Both the position numbers and the translations under genes were made by a program. 64,000 bases of DNA, from NCBI GenBank assembly GCA_029532415.1, contig JAQOTA010000054.1, positions 868,001-932,000 on the forward strand, given 5' to 3'. Below the pieces are notes generated by a model. That model did not search any database and was not told where the DNA came from. It was given only the letters and a program-made list of their open reading frames with translations. The stretch is from Marasmius tenuissimus (Eukaryota; Basidiomycota; Agaricomycetes; Agaricales; Marasmiaceae). This document shows, piece by piece, positions 31,529 to 42,270 of the stretch. Numbering within the stretch: position 1 is the stretch's first letter; each line of letters opens with the position of its first letter.

Positions 31529-34500
31529 ATGCTCACAGGACTTTTGGCAGACCTCAATATGTCTAACCAATCAGGCTCTTCTATACATTTACCACAATCA
31601 CCAGGGGTCTTTTCAGAACCCTCAGCAATGCCGGTCAAAAACGCATTGGAACACACCTTTAGTGTGGATGTGGGGAATGCAGTAGAAGTATATACTATGG
31701 ATCCCATCCATTCGCTTGTATCAGAGAGTAGTTTTCCAACTGGGTCGGGAGGCATTAATTTAATTCCAGTTTTGTTAGATGATGGTTCGAACTTTGAAGA
31801 GTGGTACCGATTAATCGAAGGCTTTCTATTCTCACATGGAATTCCAACCATGGTAGAAGAAACAGCGCCAGAACAGTCAAATCCAGCTACGGATGCTGAA
31901 AATACTGCGCTGAAAGAATGGACAGCCAAACAAGATAAAATAATCGGAATTATTATGATGCGAACAAAGTGTATTCATAAACCACACATTGATAGAACTT
32001 CAGTTCCGAACACTCTGGCAAAGTTTAGAGAAATCTTTGGGACTCAGTCTTCTTCTCAGTTGCTTAATTTATACACACAACTCCATAATGTCCAATTCTT
32101 TGACAGCATAAACCCAGTTCCTGGGATAAACTTTATGTTGATGAATAAACAAGATCTTGCTACACTGGGTGTAACAATTTCGGACGAGCTGTTTTGCCTT
32201 ATGGTCACAGCTAAACTACCGGAGAAGCGTTGGCAACTCTTCAAACAGCATGTTACTCGCATGAAGAAAGAAACATTGAAACCAACAGATATTATTGCTG
32301 GAATAAGTAATGAATGGAATAGAAGAAGTGGAAACTCTGTACCTCCTGCTTATGCTGTGCATAATGCCAAAATATCTGGCATTAATAGATATCAATCTGC
32401 TCCCAATTGGTCTGGTCAATCAAATCGTCCTGGTAACAAATCTGGTGGTTCTTCGAACCAAAAGAAAAATAATAATAAAAACCAGAACCAGAACAACCAG
32501 AATCAAAGTGGGAAATTGTCTTCTAAAAAGAAGAAAGGCAGAAAGAAGCAGAAAGGCAAGGGAAAACAGAAAAGTACTCAAGAAGGGGGGCAAAAATCGC
32601 ATACAGCGGTAGTTGAACCTCTTGAGGAACTTTCATCTTCTGAAATTCGTACAAATGCAGTTAAAAAGTTGACAAGTTCAGCTTTTGAACGTGAAATGGC
32701 TGGTCCTAAACACGTTCATATGTCCTATCATTATCCAACTGGTAGTACAACTGCACCAAATCCATTCCAAAACACGTATGATTTACAACCTGCATGCCTA
32801 GAAGAGAGAATTGCTGCCAATAGAGAAGGACGCCCAGAGCATTTTATTTCTGTTGCTGAATGGAATGCTAGTCGAACTGCTCAAATAGATGAACAAGTTC
32901 AACAAATTGATGAGGCAATCACTTCATCAGCTTCCACAGCAAACACAGAACAAGAATATGACAGCGATGGTGATCCCATGCCAACTTTGGTTGGGGTCTC
33001 TTCCTCAGAAAATGAATCTGAGAACTCTTATGACGTTAGATCACATAGTGAAGAACATATCGATTTCACTATGCCTCATAGACAGGCGAGTCCTGAAACA
33101 ATTCTGTCTGCGGATAGAATTGAGGAAGGACAGAATGTCGAAGAGGAACCTACAAATGTAAACATACAGAATGAAGAATGGCCTCCTCAGAATGCATTTG
33201 TAGAATATGATCCTTGGGCCACATGTCTTTTACCAAGAGATGATCCTGATCAAATATCCAAGTTTATGCCTGAGAATTATAACTCAGACAATAAACCAAC
33301 TCTTAATCTCACTAATAGAAAAATACAATGGCGGTTCCTAGAGAACTACCTATGGGATACTAAGGGTGTTACGGATGAAATTAGGATTCCTCGACCTCAC
33401 CCAGAAATATTTAATGGGGTGAGACTTGCGCCACCTAAAGCTCCACGCTTCTATGATATAGAAGATACATGGAGAAATGATGATCGCAAAAGAGATGTGA
33501 TGGCTAATACTTGAAAATACATGATTAAGAAACAACCAGATCACAAACTTTGGATCTGGATTCTTATCAGAACTACAAATCAAATTGTAATGTACCCTAT
33601 TCAAAGAGATGCAGTTCATAATCTCACTCTGAGACATGCACTCTTTGAATTAGACTTGCATGAACCAATTCTACATGTAGAATCAGTAGAGGATCAAGGT
33701 TTCTTCAGTGACCACAATTATTGAAGCTGGAACGTTCAACATCTTTCTAGAGTCATTACTGATATCAATAATCAAAATTGGATCAGTACTGTCGATGATT
33801 ACATTGACATATATGGTGGTGTTAAAAACCAAAGAAAGACAATCTTTCAAGTATTTCGCAAGTCAAGATACTTAAGGGAAGAAAATCTTCCAATAAACGT
33901 TCTTAACCCGATCTTTTGGGATTCACTGGTTAAACTAGAATTGGAAGGGAAATGGTTGGATGGAACGATTAATACTCTTCCTTACTCTCATTTCAGAGCA
34001 CAAGCTTTTATCCGTAGACACCAAACATGGCGTCTTGTGCCGAGAATTTATTTGAGAGAAGTCATTAATGAAAATATGATCTTATATAAATGGATGAACA
34101 ACAAAAATATTGATGTCCCCATGTCTTGTGCTGATGTACCACGAAGAACATCACAGGAAAATGAAAGTCCAATTTATTATCCTGAAGACTTTATGGTACT
34201 AGCAGAAGCTAATGCACTTGAAAGATCAATCCAGGACTATGAATTTTATAGTCGTTATCCTGGAAACTATATTCAAATGGCTGAGGAGCAAAATCGTTCT
34301 TATTCACCACCCTTTCCTACATATGCATCTATCAACAGGCCCGCGACTACTCCACCTGTACTTGAACACACCCTGAAACGACCTTCACTTTCACCACCAG
34401 ATTCATCTGGATCCTTTTATGGAGTCCAATCCCTAGAGGAAGATTATATTGATGTACCCAATCGTCCTAGTACTACTATTCCAACTCCTCCTATTTCTGA

Positions 34501-37500
34501 ACCGGAAGATAGCAGTATGCTAGATCCGGAAGAACAACCTGAGGTTGATCCTTGGGTAATGTCAGAAAATGATCCCAGAAATCCGCAATTTGAAAATTAC
34601 AGAGCTGGAGTCAATAATAGTATGGACATTGAAATCAATAGACTTCCTGAACGTCAGCAACTAGATCCAGTGTAACAACAAATTGCGACTGGAACTAGCA
34701 TTGGCAACATATCTATGGTTGTTAATGATAACAATCCAGAGCAAGCTAGACAATTTGTTGAATGGCAACGTTACCATTCACAAATGGTAGCAGCAATGTT
34801 TGCTGGATGTATGCAATTAGAAAGGGATCAACGTCAACGACAAGAAGAATATGATAGAAGAAGAGCTCACATGCTCTCTCTCATCCAACAAGGATACCAA
34901 CAGACCCAACTCCAATCAAACAAAAGATACTTCAATGATGGAGATTATGGTGATGGCCTTGAAGGAGTAGATGACGTTGATGGATGGGCAGAAAGTAACG
35001 ATTGTGGAGACTGGCAAGTAATTCAATCTTCTGATAGTCAAACTTTCACTAAATACTCAATGCAGAACTACCATGTACTAAGAAACTCAGTACCTAGAAA
35101 AACTAGAATAACTTCTGTATTTGCTACGACAAAATTAGAGTCGTATTGTTCTGCATTAATGAGTGATTGTGAAGTTGGAAATACGCGAGAAGCCTGGCTA
35201 CTAGATAGCGGTGCATCTGCCCATATGACTCCATTTATGACAGATTTCTCAGACTATCAGATTTTTGAAACGCCTTTAGGTCTTACAACTTCAGCTGGAG
35301 ATAAAGCACAAGTGCAAATAACAGGATATGGTACTGTCTATATTCGACATACCAATAGTGCAGGAGTGACACAAGTCACTAAGTTATTTCCAGTGATGTA
35401 TAATCCAGACAGCCCATATCGTTTAATCTCTGCCGGAAAATTCAGAAGTATAGGATACTATACTGTTCTGGATTCTCCAGAGACTTCGATCCAGAGCAAG
35501 AAAGATAATTCTCTTCTCATGAGCTTTTATCCGAGCTATGGAGAAGATAATTTGTGATGGATGAACGCAAAGATTCTTGTGGGAGAAGCTTCCTTCACAT
35601 CAATCACATTTTTCTCAATTCATGATTCCAAACTTTGGCATAGACAAATGGGACATATAAATCCCAAAGTCTTGGAGAAACTAGAGGAGAATGTTAAAGG
35701 GTTTCCAAAGAGATTGGCTATCTCTAAGGAAGATAAACCTTGTCGTGGTTGTGCGAAAGGCAAAATGGTTGCAAAACCATACCCTTCTTCTTCAAAACGT
35801 GCAAAGGAGCCTCTAGAATTAGTTCATGGTGATCTGATTGAATTTCCTACCCGCTCTTATTATCAAAACGAATATGCATTAACTTTATTTGATGATGCAA
35901 CTTCGTATGGATGGGTATATCCAATCCGTAAAAAGAGTGATACAGATCTGAAACTACGCAATTGGCTTACTCTTGTAGAGCGCCAGACTAATAAAAAGGT
36001 CAAACACGTACACTTTGATCGAGGAGGAGAATTCTTTTCAAATGAACAGTGGGCCTGGTATAACTCTCTTGGAATTTTTCCTAATAGAGGTTCGCCCAAT
36101 GTACATGAACAGAATGGACGAGCTGAAAGATTTAATCGTACTCTGCGAGGAAAATCTGAAGCTATGCGATTTCAGGCATGTGCACCTGAAAATTGGTGGG
36201 AATTTGCAATTCTCACAGCAGTCCATATCTATAATAGAACTCCTATACGTTCTAGGAAGTATAAAACACCTGTTGAATTGTTTGAAGGAAAGAAACCAGA
36301 TGTCTCATATTTTAAGACATTTGGTTGTGGTGCCTACGTGTACCTACCAAAACGTAAAAATAAGCTTTCCCTGCATTCAGAAGCAATGATATTCATTGGA
36401 TATGAAGGCGGATCAAAAGCTTATTGGTTCTTTCGTACAACAAACAATTCAGTATACATTACTCCACAAGCAGTTTTCGATGAAAACTGGTTTCCTAAAT
36501 GTCAAAAGGAATTGCCCGGATCCATAGAGTTTGATAAAACCGGCAAACCTGTCCGGTCTATACCCTTCCCATCATACCCATACGATGGCCATGAGGATCA
36601 TAATAATGATAACGATTCATTTGATCCACGACCTCCACCAAATACCCATGATGATGATCATGAGCATGGGGGAGATCCTCCCATGGATCTGAACCAGGAT
36701 GATAAAAGCAATGATGTGCACGACGGTTATCATCCATCTACTGATGGACCCGGATCACCGAAAGGTTCTGGTATCAATCCTAATCAGTATGGTCCAGATC
36801 CACGGTCTGCTGGTCCTTCAGGAACGACGAATCCTTTTAGTTTTTGTCAAGATGATTATGATGAGTGGCAAAATATACAGAACCAGCCACCAGCTCCTAG
36901 AAGGAATCCACCAAGAACCAGACTTCCACCTGTTTGACCATTTAATGCCTATGGAAACAGGCCTCCTGTAGAAATCGAGTGCGATATTGATTCTGAAGCA
37001 TGCTGGAGAAGTCAGATAAATCCGACAAATGAACCTGAAACAATACCAGTAAGGGTTCCTGATCCAGTTACTCCTATGGAGACAGATGAAGATATGCGCG
37101 ACCTTGCTCAGGAAGGGGGAGTAAATTACCTGGTTTATTTGCTGAATAACGGTCATCAAATATATGGTCTTCAAGCCAGTAGTTATGATGATGTTCGTGA
37201 ATGGACATATAAACAAGTCCAGAAACGTCCTAAAGATGAACGACCATCTTGGGAAGTAGCATGCAGACTGGAATTACAATCACTAAAAGATCGAAATGTC
37301 TTTGATGTGGTTACACTACCTAAAGGCCGAAAAGCGGTTAAATCCCGCTGGGTATTTGATATCAAGTCTGATGGCTATAAAAAGGCAAGACTTGTTGTGA
37401 AAGGATTTTCGCAAAAACAAGGGATAGATTATAACGAGTTGTTCTCTCCTGTAGTACGATTTGAAACCGTACAACTTCTATTGGCACTAGCAGCGCTTGA

Positions 37501-38725
37501 AGATTGGGAGATCTCTGCGCTAGATGTTAAAACAGCATTTCTGTATGGTGCCTTAGATGAGGAGATATACATGGAACAGCCTGAAGGCTTCGTTGAGGAC
37601 TCCAGCAAGGTTTGGAGGTTACGCAAAGCATTATATGGATTAAAACAGGCATCTCGAGCCTGGTGGCGTCAATGTACTGAATCCATGAAACGTCTGGGAT
37701 TCAAACGATGCTTATCCGATGCTGGCGTATATGTCTTCAACAAAAATGGCAATATGGTTATTGCTGTAGTTTATGTTGATGATGCCTTGTTTATGGGTCC
37801 AGATTGCAACCTAGTCAATAGACTGAAAAGCGATTTCATGAAAATCTGGGAATGCTGAGATTTAGGCGAGCCTACAGAATTCTTACGAATGCAAATTACT
37901 CATAATCGGAAGAACCGCACATTGATCCTTGATCAGCGGGACTATCTTGAAAAGATAATTTGTAAATTCGGAGTTCTGAACGCCAAAACGGCATATACGC
38001 CATTGCCTGATGGCTATAATCCTACCCAAAACTAAGGGAAGGTTAATCCCGAGATTAGGCATAGATTCCAATCAGTGATAGGATCATTGCTTTATCTGGC
38101 ACTTGGAACACGTCCAGATATTTCCTTTGCTGTAATCAAAATGTCACAATACGGTGTGAATCCTAGTGAGGAACACCTACAAAAGGCTTTATATATCGTG
38201 AAATATTTAGTTCACACTGCAAAGTATGAACTTATTTATGATGGAAAATCAAATCATGGATTGATTGCCTTTGCTGACTCTGATTGGGCAACTGATAGAG
38301 ATGATTGTAAATCACAGACTGGATATATCGTAAAACTTGCCGATGCACCAGTTTGTTGGGTTTCTCAGAAACAAAAGACTGTTGCATTATCATCTACAGA
38401 AGCAGAGTATATGGCTCTCTCTGACTGTACACGTCAGGCATGCTGGATGAAGTCATTATTGAACGAATTAAACTTTCCCATTAAATCGATACCATGTGTC
38501 AGCGACAATCAAGGTGCTATCTTCCTCAGCAGCAATGAAGCTACTGATAAAAGGACGAAACACATTGATAATCAGTATCATTTTATTAGGGGAGCAGTCG
38601 AAGAAAACAAAGTTAAAATATACTTTGTTGAAACTGCTAAGCAACCTGCAGACCTTCTTACAAAGAATCTTGGCAGAACAAAGTTTGAATTGTTCAGGCA
38701 ATCTTTAGGATTAACTTTTCACTGA
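31529..38725 (+). pseudogene. Copia-3 gag-pol polyprotein with seven nonsense codons
   Basis: One frame of about 2,400 codons, unshifted throughout. Stops are at 33512, 33722, 34673, 35555, 36935, 37856 and 38032. Order: Gag (FPTGSGGINLIPVLLDDGSN, LMVTAKLPEKRWQLFKQHV), a K/N/Q-rich basic tract near 32450-32600, and about 860 unrecognised residues. Then protease (AWLLDSGASAHMTPF near 35195), the integrase zinc site (LWHRQMGHINP..CRGCAKGK) and the integrase core (DLIEF, TLFDDATSYGW, HFDRGGEFF, EQNGRAERFNRTL). RT follows (SRWVFDIKSDGYKKARLV, DVKTAFLYGALDEEIYMEQP, VVYVDDALFMG), then RNase H (AFADSDWATD, VALSSTEAEYMALSDC). Five stops are TGA where relatives have arginine, in line with CGA to TGA. 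Confidence 0.92.
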
Positions 38726-38746
38726 GTACAATCTTACATGATGAAC

Positions 38747-38760
38747 TTAGTGAGGAGGAG
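38747..38760 (+). other. Polypurine tract of copia-3
   Basis: TTAGTGAGGAGGAG abuts the 3' LTR. Confidence 0.65.
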
Positions 38761-39216
38761 TGTTGAACATGATGGATATCATGTGATGCATATTGACGTG
38801 TTGTTTACGTGTCACACTATTTATAGAGCTACGCCTCTAGGAACACTTGCGATCTCATGCAAGAATGTATCTACATAGTTATTGCTTCACAAATGACACT
38901 GTAGATATCTACTATGTATGTAGTTGAATCAAGTATGATGCTCATAGTCCAAAGTGCGAGGCACAACGGACGAAAGACTCATTAGTATTGGCTAAATACC
39001 TACTTCTAGTAGTAGTTTCAGAGTATTGTAATTACTCTTACATGTACAGAAACTTGTGTATAAAAGCTGGTATTCCAAGGCCTTAAGCTTTAGGACAATC
39101 TACTGGATTATCACCTCTTCACAAGCATCTCAAGTCTACAAGAACACTCTGTGTATTACCCATGTGAGGTTTACTTTGTTATACCCACTGTGCACTTTAA
39201 CTATGCTGGCTCAACA
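38761..39216 (+). repeat. Copia-3 3' LTR
   Basis: 456 bp, partner of 30067-30522. Its right end is followed at once by copia-2 RNase H sequence rather than by a repeat of the left flank. Confidence 0.92.
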
Positions 39217-39739
39217 ATACCTAGTAGGCACTCGTTTATATGATCTTGTCTACAATGGTAAATCAGATGGAGGACTCATGGCCTTCGCTGATTAAGATTG
39301 GGCAACTGATATTGATGACTGTAAATCACAAACTGGTTTTCTTATAAAGCTTGCAAGTGCACCTGTTTGCTGGGTATCCCAGAAACAAAGGACCGATGCA
39401 CTATCATCCACAGAAGCCGAATACATGGCTCTCTCTGATTGTACACGTCAGATTAAGTGGATGAAATCTCTACTCGAAGAAATTGGCTATCCAATGCAAT
39501 CAATACCTTGTGTTAGTGACAATCAAGGTGCTGTTTTTCTCAGTAGTAATGAAGTCTCTGAGAAGCACACAAAACACATTGATATTAGATTTCATTTTAT
39601 TCGGAATGCAGTTGCTGAGAAGGACGTTCTCATCTACTATGCACCCACTGCAGACCAACCTGCAGATCTTTTAACAAAGAACCTAGCCAAGGTCAAATTC
39701 GAGAAGTTTAGACAAGCTTTAGGCCTTCATTCCCAGTAA
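39217..39739 (+). pseudogene. Copia-2 RNase H fragment
   Basis: Begins mid-domain at YLVGTRLYDLVYNGKSDGGL and continues with DWATDIDDCKSQTGF, DALSSTEAEYMALSDCTRQI, KHTKHIDIRFHFIRNAVAEK and ADQPADLLTKNLAKVKFEKF, ending GLHSQ. A TAA interrupts FAD-DWATD where relatives have serine. It is the 3' end of copia-2 pol; the preceding protease, integrase and RT are missing. Confidence 0.9.
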
Positions 39740-40004
39740 AAATGCTCAAAAGGATGTTTTTGTGGGCTGAATTTTTTGGCCTGCACATACTACTATGACG
39801 TAGTTAGGCCGCAAAGATTTCCAACTTTTGCGCACCTTAATGACATCATAATTCTATTTTTACCTTTTGGCACTCGTGGGAATTGAACTCTGGACCTCAC
39901 GCTCACAATGTACCAAAATGGTGTTACCCAATATTACCATTAGACTAAATGATCTTTGGTAGTATCACTAACTCAAATCTTTATAAGAGTTTAGTGAGGG
40001 GGAG
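39740..40004. other. Copia-2 3' internal region and polypurine tract
   Basis: Non-coding. It holds a tRNA-like stretch on the minus strand (39870-39952, separate entry) and ends in the purine run TTAGTGAGGGGGAG (39991-40004) against the LTR. Confidence 0.6.
39870..39952 (-). repeat. tRNA-like (SINE-like) sequence
   Basis: On the minus strand an A-box-like TAGTCTAATGG (39947-39937) is followed about 59 nt later by a B-box-like GTTCAATTC (39888-39880), then CCCACGAGTGCCA, which looks like a tRNA 3' end. Both boxes fit the RNA polymerase III consensus, but the T-stem and acceptor stem do not pair well. It is therefore a degenerate tRNA or the head of a tRNA-derived SINE, not a functional tRNA gene. 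Confidence 0.45.
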
Positions 40005-40529
40005 TGTTGAACATGTGATAACCATGTGATACACTTTATTGATGTGTTGTTTACGTGTCTATTATTTATAGACTCTTTCACTATGACACTTGCACTCGTG
40101 TGAAAGATCCTGTACTTACTCAGACGGACTCTGTAGTCAGTCAGTACTCACACCTTATCTCTATGGTTTATAACAAGGTTCAGCTTTGCACCCAATAGCA
40201 TTCAAAGCTGACTGAGCTTTCTCTCTAGATTACTTAGATAGAAAGCTAGTATGACTATGCCTACTTACTCACTCTGCTCTTTGAGCACTTATGCTTACTG
40301 ATATGCAATATGTACCATATGCTATATTCTCACTTACCTATGTTCTATGACTTGTAGATAGACAAGGACTCTTGTATAAAAGCTGGAGACTTTGCGTCTC
40401 AAAGCTTTAGGACAATCTACTTGATTATCACCTCTAGCAAGCATCTACAAGAACACAAGAATTCTCTTATAGTCAATATGTGAGGTTTTAGTTTCATCTC
40501 ACTGTGCATTTAACTATGCTGGCTCAATA
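40005..40529 (+). repeat. Copia-2 3' LTR
   Basis: 525 bp, TGTTGAACATG..GGCTCAATA, differing from 27304-27828 at three positions by eye. GACTA follows. Confidence 0.93.
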
Positions 40530-40534
40530 GACTA

Positions 40535-40689
40535 TAGTAAATACCATATAAGGATGACCATAAAAATTGTACATATGATCATAAGTAGAGATGATAAATG
40601 GAACAATAGTCCCGCATAATATGATGGCGGGAAGGGTGAACCAGGACTTCGGATATACTAGGATCTAATTATAGTCCACAGATTCAACA
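40535..40689 (-). repeat. Copia-1 5' LTR, outer half
   Basis: 155 bp continuing the LTR from 27303 after the copia-2 insertion. Ends GATTCAACA followed by CTAGG, the target duplication of copia-1. Confidence 0.93.
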
Positions 40690-40918
40690 CTAGGCAATCG
40701 CCAGAGATGCCAGAGGGCACCCAACCACCCAGCGGGTGCCCAACACCACCTGTCTCTTGTGTCCGTGTGCGCTTCGCGTGCCCATCCCAACCTTCAGCCG
40801 GACCTGGTCAGTTCTCTTGGATGGTTCACGAGACAAGACTGGGCTGCCGTATTGACCTCCACGCCGCACGGCTCTCCTTACCCTCAAGATTCAGCTCCTC
40901 CAGACTCTCGAGCAACTA

Positions 40919-41068
40919 CTGACCTATTTCACTCATTTCGTATGGTCACAGGTCACACCCATTTTCGAAAACCCCACCATTAATTTTTTCTCGATTTATC
41001 GGATTTTCTGGCAAAAAGTTTATTTCGAAAATGGTCACACACCATACGAGTTGAGTGAAATAGGTCAG
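40919..41068. mobile_element. MITE with TA target duplication
   Basis: A 150-bp foldback element. CTGACCTATTTCACTC at the left end is repeated inverted as GAGTGAAATAGGTCAG at the right, and further inner arms (GTCACACCCATTTTCGAAA versus TTTCGAAAATGG) also pair. TA flanks both sides (40917-40918, 41069-41070). The paralogous locus near 47490 lacks it, giving an empty site. Size and TA duplication fit a Tc1/mariner-type MITE. Confidence 0.85.
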
Positions 41069-41137
41069 TACCTCGGAATCTAGTATACCTCTTGATACTT
41101 CTTCAACTTGCTCTATTTCGGTTGGGTTTGACCTGGC

Positions 41138-41222
41138 GCGATGCGACGCATTGTGAGAACGTGACCGCCAAGAACTTATTACATATGACACCACCATGAC
41201 CCCGCTGCCAGGCTCACTTCCC
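41138..41222 (+). promoter_or_regulatory. Conserved block upstream of F-box-like gene 1
   Basis: About 85 bp (GCGACGCATTGTGAGAACGT, GACCGCCAAGAACTTATTAC, then CACCATGACC and CCAGGCTCAC) conserved at 47569-47655 and 62580-62665, each about 130-220 bp before an F-box-like start. It is better conserved than the coding parts. The other two copies contain TTACGTATGACG, a CRE-like core. Role inferred from conservation only. Confidence 0.5.
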
Positions 41223-41351
41223 ACCACCACTACTTCAACAACGTTCCGCAAGTGCGCAATGTCCGACTTATACAACACAATAAACAAGGGTGTCAAGCGG
41301 TGCCGAACGAACTCCGGAACATCGATAACATCCTTCCCCCCGACACTATAA

Positions 41352-42270
41352 CAGATTCTTTTGCTGTTGGACCCTCTCGACGTTGGGGCCATATCGCAAG
41401 CCTCGTATTACTTTGACGGTCTCATCTACCCTCCCTGTCTACCCAGACCCCGTACTCTGATGACCCGATTAACCAGTACCTTTGGCAGAGCCTCTACCCA
41501 GCTAGATCATTCCACAACCCGACTACCTGTTATCCATCGATGGCTTGGAAGGCATATCATCAACTCAGAAGAAGGGGAGGAGTTTGATTGGAAGACAGAG
41601 TTGCAGGAGATCGCGAGGTCTACGACTATTGCGCAGTGAATTACAGGTAGACATCTTTGAAAAGGCTACGGCTGATATCCATCACCTCAGACGACCATAC
41701 CCAAACACTGCTCGAGCTCGTTACGAATATTCTATCATTGCAATCTTTGGAGGATCTGTTGAAGGATGACAAGATGTCAGAGGGTCTGTCGGTTACGGCA
41801 GAGGGGAATGGCTGGATCTCATCCCTGTTTCTATCCAGTGCAACGAGTCAAAACATCCTTCGCTCAATCGTTGGCAAATTGCGGGTTGAATTGATGCCAT
41901 GGACAACGATGACACTCACCAACCCGCACCCACACCCAAAACAGCCAACTCCTACTCGGGAACTGTAGAGTACTTCCTCTCCGTCTCTCCCTATCGCATC
42001 TTCAAACATGTCCAGTATCTCGACGTAACCAAAGAACTGCCAAACTCGAATGCTTGACCTTCCCCACCGATACCAAGTGTCCCCCCTTTCCCGGCTTTAC
42101 TCGAGGCAATTGGACTCCGTGGTACTAACCAAGCCAACCCCTTTGTAGGTCTCATACGTGCGTTCGATGGAGCAGAATACCCAGATGTTCCTAACAGCAA
42201 CGACGTGAATGGCCAATGACTCCAGGCTTGGCCTTACGATTTGACGGGGGCGAAATCTAACTCAACAGCA
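41352..42270 (+). pseudogene. F-box-like gene 1, decayed
   Basis: The F-box start region reads QILLLLDPLDVGAISQASYY, matching LLLSDPLDAGAVSQAS in gene 3. The start codon is lost: a 2-nt deletion turns ACTATGGAGCAG into ACTATAACAG. Later stretches keep pieces of the family pattern (FDWKTELQEIARS, KHVQYLDVTKELPN, ANPFVGLIRAFDGAEY) in different frames. F-box proteins act as substrate receptors of SCF ubiquitin ligases and are greatly expanded in Agaricomycetes; this copy is unlikely to be functional. Confidence 0.6.

Larger units (their letters stand above)
30067..39216 (+). mobile_element. Copia-3: inner copia element with a broken single frame
   Basis: 9,150 bp with 456-bp LTRs (30067-30522, 38761-39216) that differ at about eleven positions (around 2.4 percent). 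Ends are TGTTGA..TCAACA. The 5-bp flanks do not match (GGCAC left, ATACC right), and the left flank is copia-2 gag while the right flank is copia-2 RNase H, so this is not a simple insertion. The coding region is one continuous frame with seven in-frame stops. Confidence 0.92.
27304..40529 (+). mobile_element. Copia-2: composite copia element inside the copia-1 LTR
   Basis: A 13,226-bp unit with 525-bp LTRs (27304-27828, 40005-40529) that differ at three positions, flanked by GACTA (27299-27303, 40530-40534). Its own internal parts are a leader, gag (28704-30066), an RNase H fragment (39217-39739), a tRNA-like stretch and a polypurine tract. Protease, integrase and RT are absent; in their place sits copia-3 (30067-39216). 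The element is thus chimeric, with outer LTRs younger-looking than the inner ones. Confidence 0.92.
9010..40689 (-). mobile_element. Copia-1: Ty1/copia element hosting the nested cluster
   Basis: A copia element on the minus strand whose sequence is split by five insertions. Its outer limits are a 3' LTR at 9010-9321 and a 5' LTR in two halves (27147-27303, 40535-40689). Both LTRs are 312 bp and run TGTTGA..TCATCA on the minus strand. The flanks 9005-9009 and 40690-40694 are both CTAGG, a 5-bp target duplication, which proves that the whole 31.7 kb is one locus. The LTRs differ at about 15 of 312 positions, making it the oldest element here. Removing each insert with its target duplication restores the reading frame at each junction, leaving a gag-PR-INT-RT-RNaseH polyprotein with a single visible stop codon. 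The element cannot be functional as it stands. Confidence 0.93.

Noticed and set aside
30062..39231. GGCAC at 39227-39231 as a displaced target duplication of copia-3
   Set aside because: It lies ten bases inside the RNase H coding sequence, which continues correctly from 39217, so it is coincidental.
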